From positions 1 to 64,000 of the forward strand of contig NZ_LGDG01000272.1 of NCBI RefSeq assembly GCF_001279775.1: a stretch of 64,000 nt of DNA. Reading direction: 5' to 3'. The DNA comes from Streptomyces sp. MMG1533 (GTDB taxonomy: Bacteria > Actinomycetota > Actinomycetes > Streptomycetales > Streptomycetaceae). Positions 61,994 to 64,000 of this stretch are shown here, in pieces (within the stretch, counting starts at the first letter, position 1; every line of letters starts with the position of its first letter). A model generated the notes under the pieces. The model did no database searches, was not told the DNA's origin, and worked only from the letters and a program-made list of their open reading frames with translations. The position numbers and the translations under genes are program-made.

Positions 61994-63084
61994 GCGGCGA
62001 ACCGGGGGGCGACGGGAGGACGCGACCGACGTCGCCGTCATCCTCGCCACGGCTGAGCCATCCCCACGGGCACTTCATCGGCACGTACGGACTGCTCGCG
62101 CTCACCGTCCTGCTCTTCCTCGCCTTCTCCCTGGCCCTGCCCGACACCTTCCCCACGCTGGACAACATCTCCTCGATCCTGTCCAACCAGTCGGTCCCCG
62201 CGCTCCTCGCGCTCGGCGCGATGGTCCCCATCGTCACGGGCAAGTTCGACCTGTCCATCGGCTACGGTCTCGGCCTGGCGCACGTCATGGTGCTCCAGCT
62301 GATCGTCAGCAACGGCTGGCCGTGGCCGCTCGCCTGCTCGGTGGTGATCATGGGTGGGGCGGTCGTCGGCGTCCTCAACGGCGTCGTCGTCGAGTTCGCG
62401 CGGATCGACTCCTTCATCGCCACCCTCGGCACCGGCAGCGTCCTGTACGCCGTCACCGGCTGGATCACCGGCGGCACCCGCATCGTCCCCGGGCCGAACG
62501 GACTGCCGCCGGCCTTCACCGACCTTTACGACTCCAAGTTCCTCGGCCTGCCGGTGCCCGCGTTCTACGTCCTCGGGCTGGCCGTCGTGCTCTGGCTGCT
62601 GCTGGAGCGCCTGCCGCTGGGCCGCTACCTCTACGTCATCGGTTCGAACCCCCGCGCCGCCGACCTGGTCGGCATCCCCACGCGCCGGTACAGCGTCTAC
62701 GCATTCGCCCTGTCCGGTCTGATCGTCAGCTTCGCCGGCGTCCTGCTCGCCGCACAGCAGCAGATCGGCAACCCCAGCGTCGGCCTCGACTACCTCCTGC
62801 CGGCCTTCGTCGGGGCCCTGCTCGGCTCCACCGCGATCAGGCCCGGTCGCCCCAACGCCCTGGGCACCCTCGTCGCGGTCGCCATCCTCGCCATCGGGCT
62901 GGCCGGCATCGGCCAGCTCGGCGCGGAGTTCTGGGTCACCCCGCTGTTCAACGGCGCCACCCTGCTTCTCGCCGTCGGCTTCGCCGGGTACTCCGCCCGC
63001 CGCCGGCTGCGCTCCGGCGCCATCGCGGACCGGCGTGGCAGCGAAGTGGCGGGCACCTCCCGGGAGGCCAAGGACGTGCCGTAG
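61990..63084 (+). CDS. Sugar-type ABC importer permease (RbsC family)
   Basis: The 364-residue membrane protein has about ten helices. CUT2 features include GKFDLSIGYGLGLAHV after helix 2, IDSFIATLGTGSVLYAVTG, and YVIGSNPRAADLVGIPTRRY, followed by FVGALLGSTAIRPGRPNALGT. It would take up a pentose, other sugar or polyol, or a related small molecule. ATG 61990 overlaps the ATPase stop (ATGA). Confidence 0.92.
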   Translation: MSGEPGGDGRTRPTSPSSSPRLSHPHGHFIGTYGLLALTVLLFLAFSLALPDTFPTLDNISSILSNQSVPALLALGAMVPIVTGKFDLSIGYGLGLAHVMVLQLIVSNGWPWPLACSVVIMGGAVVGVLNGVVVEFARIDSFIATLGTGSVLYAVTGWITGGTRIVPGPNGLPPAFTDLYDSKFLGLPVPAFYVLGLAVVLWLLLERLPLGRYLYVIGSNPRAADLVGIPTRRYSVYAFALSGLIVSFAGVLLAAQQQIGNPSVGLDYLLPAFVGALLGSTAIRPGRPNALGTLVAVAILAIGLAGIGQLGAEFWVTPLFNGATLLLAVGFAGYSARRRLRSGAIADRRGSEVAGTSREAKDVP

Positions 63085-63161
63085 CCCGGTAGCCCGCTCC
63101 GTGTCCCTCCCTGACCTGAGGACGCGTCCGCCCGTCGTCATCACCACAGCAAGGAGCACCC

Positions 63162-64000
63162 GTGATCTCGTACCACAGGACCGCCCCGGCCCTCGCGGCC
63201 CTGACCACGGTCGTCGTCACCGTCGTCGGCTGTGAGCGAGGCTCGTCCACCGGTCCGGGAAATCCTTCCGAAGGGGTCACGGGGGCGGGCTGCCCGGCCG
63301 CCCTCGCCGAGGCGAGATCCGCTGTTCGGCAGGCTGAGAAGGTGGACGTCTCCTGGAACGGCCCCACCACCGGACCCGCGGCCCTGCCGGGCAAGACGAT
63401 CGTCTACGTCGCACAGACCATGACCAATCCCGGGGTCGCGGGCGTCGCGAACGGCCTGCGGGAGGCCGCGAAGGTGATCGGCTGGAAGGTCAGGGTCATC
63501 GACGGTCAGGGCACGCCCGCCGGCATCCAGGCGGCCCTGAGCCAGGCGGTCGGCGTCAGGCCCTCCGGCATCGTCCTCGGCGGCTTCGATCCCAATGCGA
63601 CGTCGTCCCAGGTCGCGCGGGCCAACGCGGCGGGCATCCCGCTCATCGGCTGGCACGCGGTCGGCTCCCCCGGACCGAGCAAGCGCCCCAAGCTCTTCAC
63701 CAACGTCACGACCCAGGTCGAGGAGGTCGCGGAGATCAGCGCCGACTGGATCATCGCGCACTCCAACGGCCGGGCCGGTGTCGTCGTCTTCACCGATGCC
63801 TCGATCCCCTTCGCCCGGAACAAGTCCCAACTGATCGAGAAACACCTGGCCACCTGCGCCGACGTGCGTCTCCTGGCGACCGAGAACATCCCCATCCCGG
63901 ACGCGAGCAGCCGCACCCCCCAGGAGGTCTCCTCCCTCCTCTCCCGCTTCCGCAACAGGTGGACGTACTCCGTGGCCATCAACGACCTGTACTTCGCCGA
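63162..64000 (+). CDS. Sugar-type ABC importer binding lipoprotein (partial at right edge)
   Basis: GTG 63162 follows AAGGAGCACCC. The frame is open to the window end (279 codons). The N-terminus is a lipoprotein signal ending VVVTVVGC (lipobox Cys about residue 23). The rest matches the periplasmic-binding type 1 fold (TIVYVAQTMTNPGVAGVANG, GIVLGGFDPNATSSQ, GIPLIGWHAV). It completes the ATPase-permease-binding protein set. The C-terminal end lies outside the window. Confidence 0.9.
   Translation, partial: MISYHRTAPALAALTTVVVTVVGCERGSSTGPGNPSEGVTGAGCPAALAEARSAVRQAEKVDVSWNGPTTGPAALPGKTIVYVAQTMTNPGVAGVANGLREAAKVIGWKVRVIDGQGTPAGIQAALSQAVGVRPSGIVLGGFDPNATSSQVARANAAGIPLIGWHAVGSPGPSKRPKLFTNVTTQVEEVAEISADWIIAHSNGRAGVVVFTDASIPFARNKSQLIEKHLATCADVRLLATENIPIPDASSRTPQEVSSLLSRFRNRWTYSVAINDLYFA

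Noticed and set aside
1..64000. Insertion sequences, tRNA genes or CRISPR arrays
   Set aside because: No transposase-like ORF, no tRNA cloverleaf and no regularly spaced repeat array was found by eye.

Overview
The window is high-GC actinobacterial DNA. Genes are tightly packed, with many 4-base ATGA/GTGA/TTGA stop-start overlaps, GTG and TTG starts, and strong third-position G/C bias. The left third is a coelichelin-type siderophore cluster with DmdR1/IdeR-style iron boxes. Gene order and NRPS specificity codes match the Streptomyces cch locus, so a Streptomyces or close relative is most likely. No rRNA, tRNA or CRISPR array was seen.

1-23.5 kb: coelichelin locus. A fragment of a sugar ABC permease lies at the left edge. 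Then come cchK (MbtH-like), a 33-codon small ORF coupled to cchJ (esterase), cchI and cchG (two half-exporters flanking the NRPS), cchH (A-T-E-C-A-T-E-C-A-T, no thioesterase), cchF-cchE-cchD-cchC (ferric-siderophore uptake), cchB (ornithine N5-hydroxylase) and divergent cchA (formyltransferase). The A-domain codes read as formyl-hydroxyornithine, threonine and hydroxyornithine. Five iron boxes sit upstream of cchK/cchJ, cchF, cchE, cchB and cchA.

23.7-28.9 kb: a tandem Lrp/AsnC regulator diverges from an operon of an Nramp-fold transporter lacking the metal motifs, an amidase-signature hydrolase and a DadA-like FAD amino-acid dehydrogenase. 29.2-33.6 kb: a small Cys-rich protein, the 5' stub of a GH35 beta-galactosidase, an MFS exporter, and a convergent pair (CdsA-like cytidylyltransferase and a GNAT-aminotransferase fusion) with a 22-bp palindrome upstream.

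33.7-57.3 kb: a large catabolic region. It holds 3-hydroxyacyl-CoA dehydrogenase, the fused mutase IcmF, two acyl-CoA dehydrogenases, an enoyl-CoA hydratase, a PPDK-like protein with an altered ATP-grasp part and a small partner, a DUF35/thiolase pair, two SDRs, two divergent TetR paralogues, a TPP-dependent 2-oxo-acid/acetoin-type dehydrogenase (E1 alpha, E1 beta, E2, no E3), a VOC protein, a Rieske oxygenase, a phospho-swivel protein without ATP-grasp, and a small ABM monooxygenase. This looks like oxygenase-initiated breakdown of an unknown compound to acyl-CoA intermediates, possibly with a phosphoryl-transfer step. Substrate and pathway are inference.

57.3-64 kb: a GAF-SpoIIE-HATPase sensor phosphatase, then a sugar-type ABC importer (ATPase, permease, lipoprotein binding protein). 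The last gene runs off the window.
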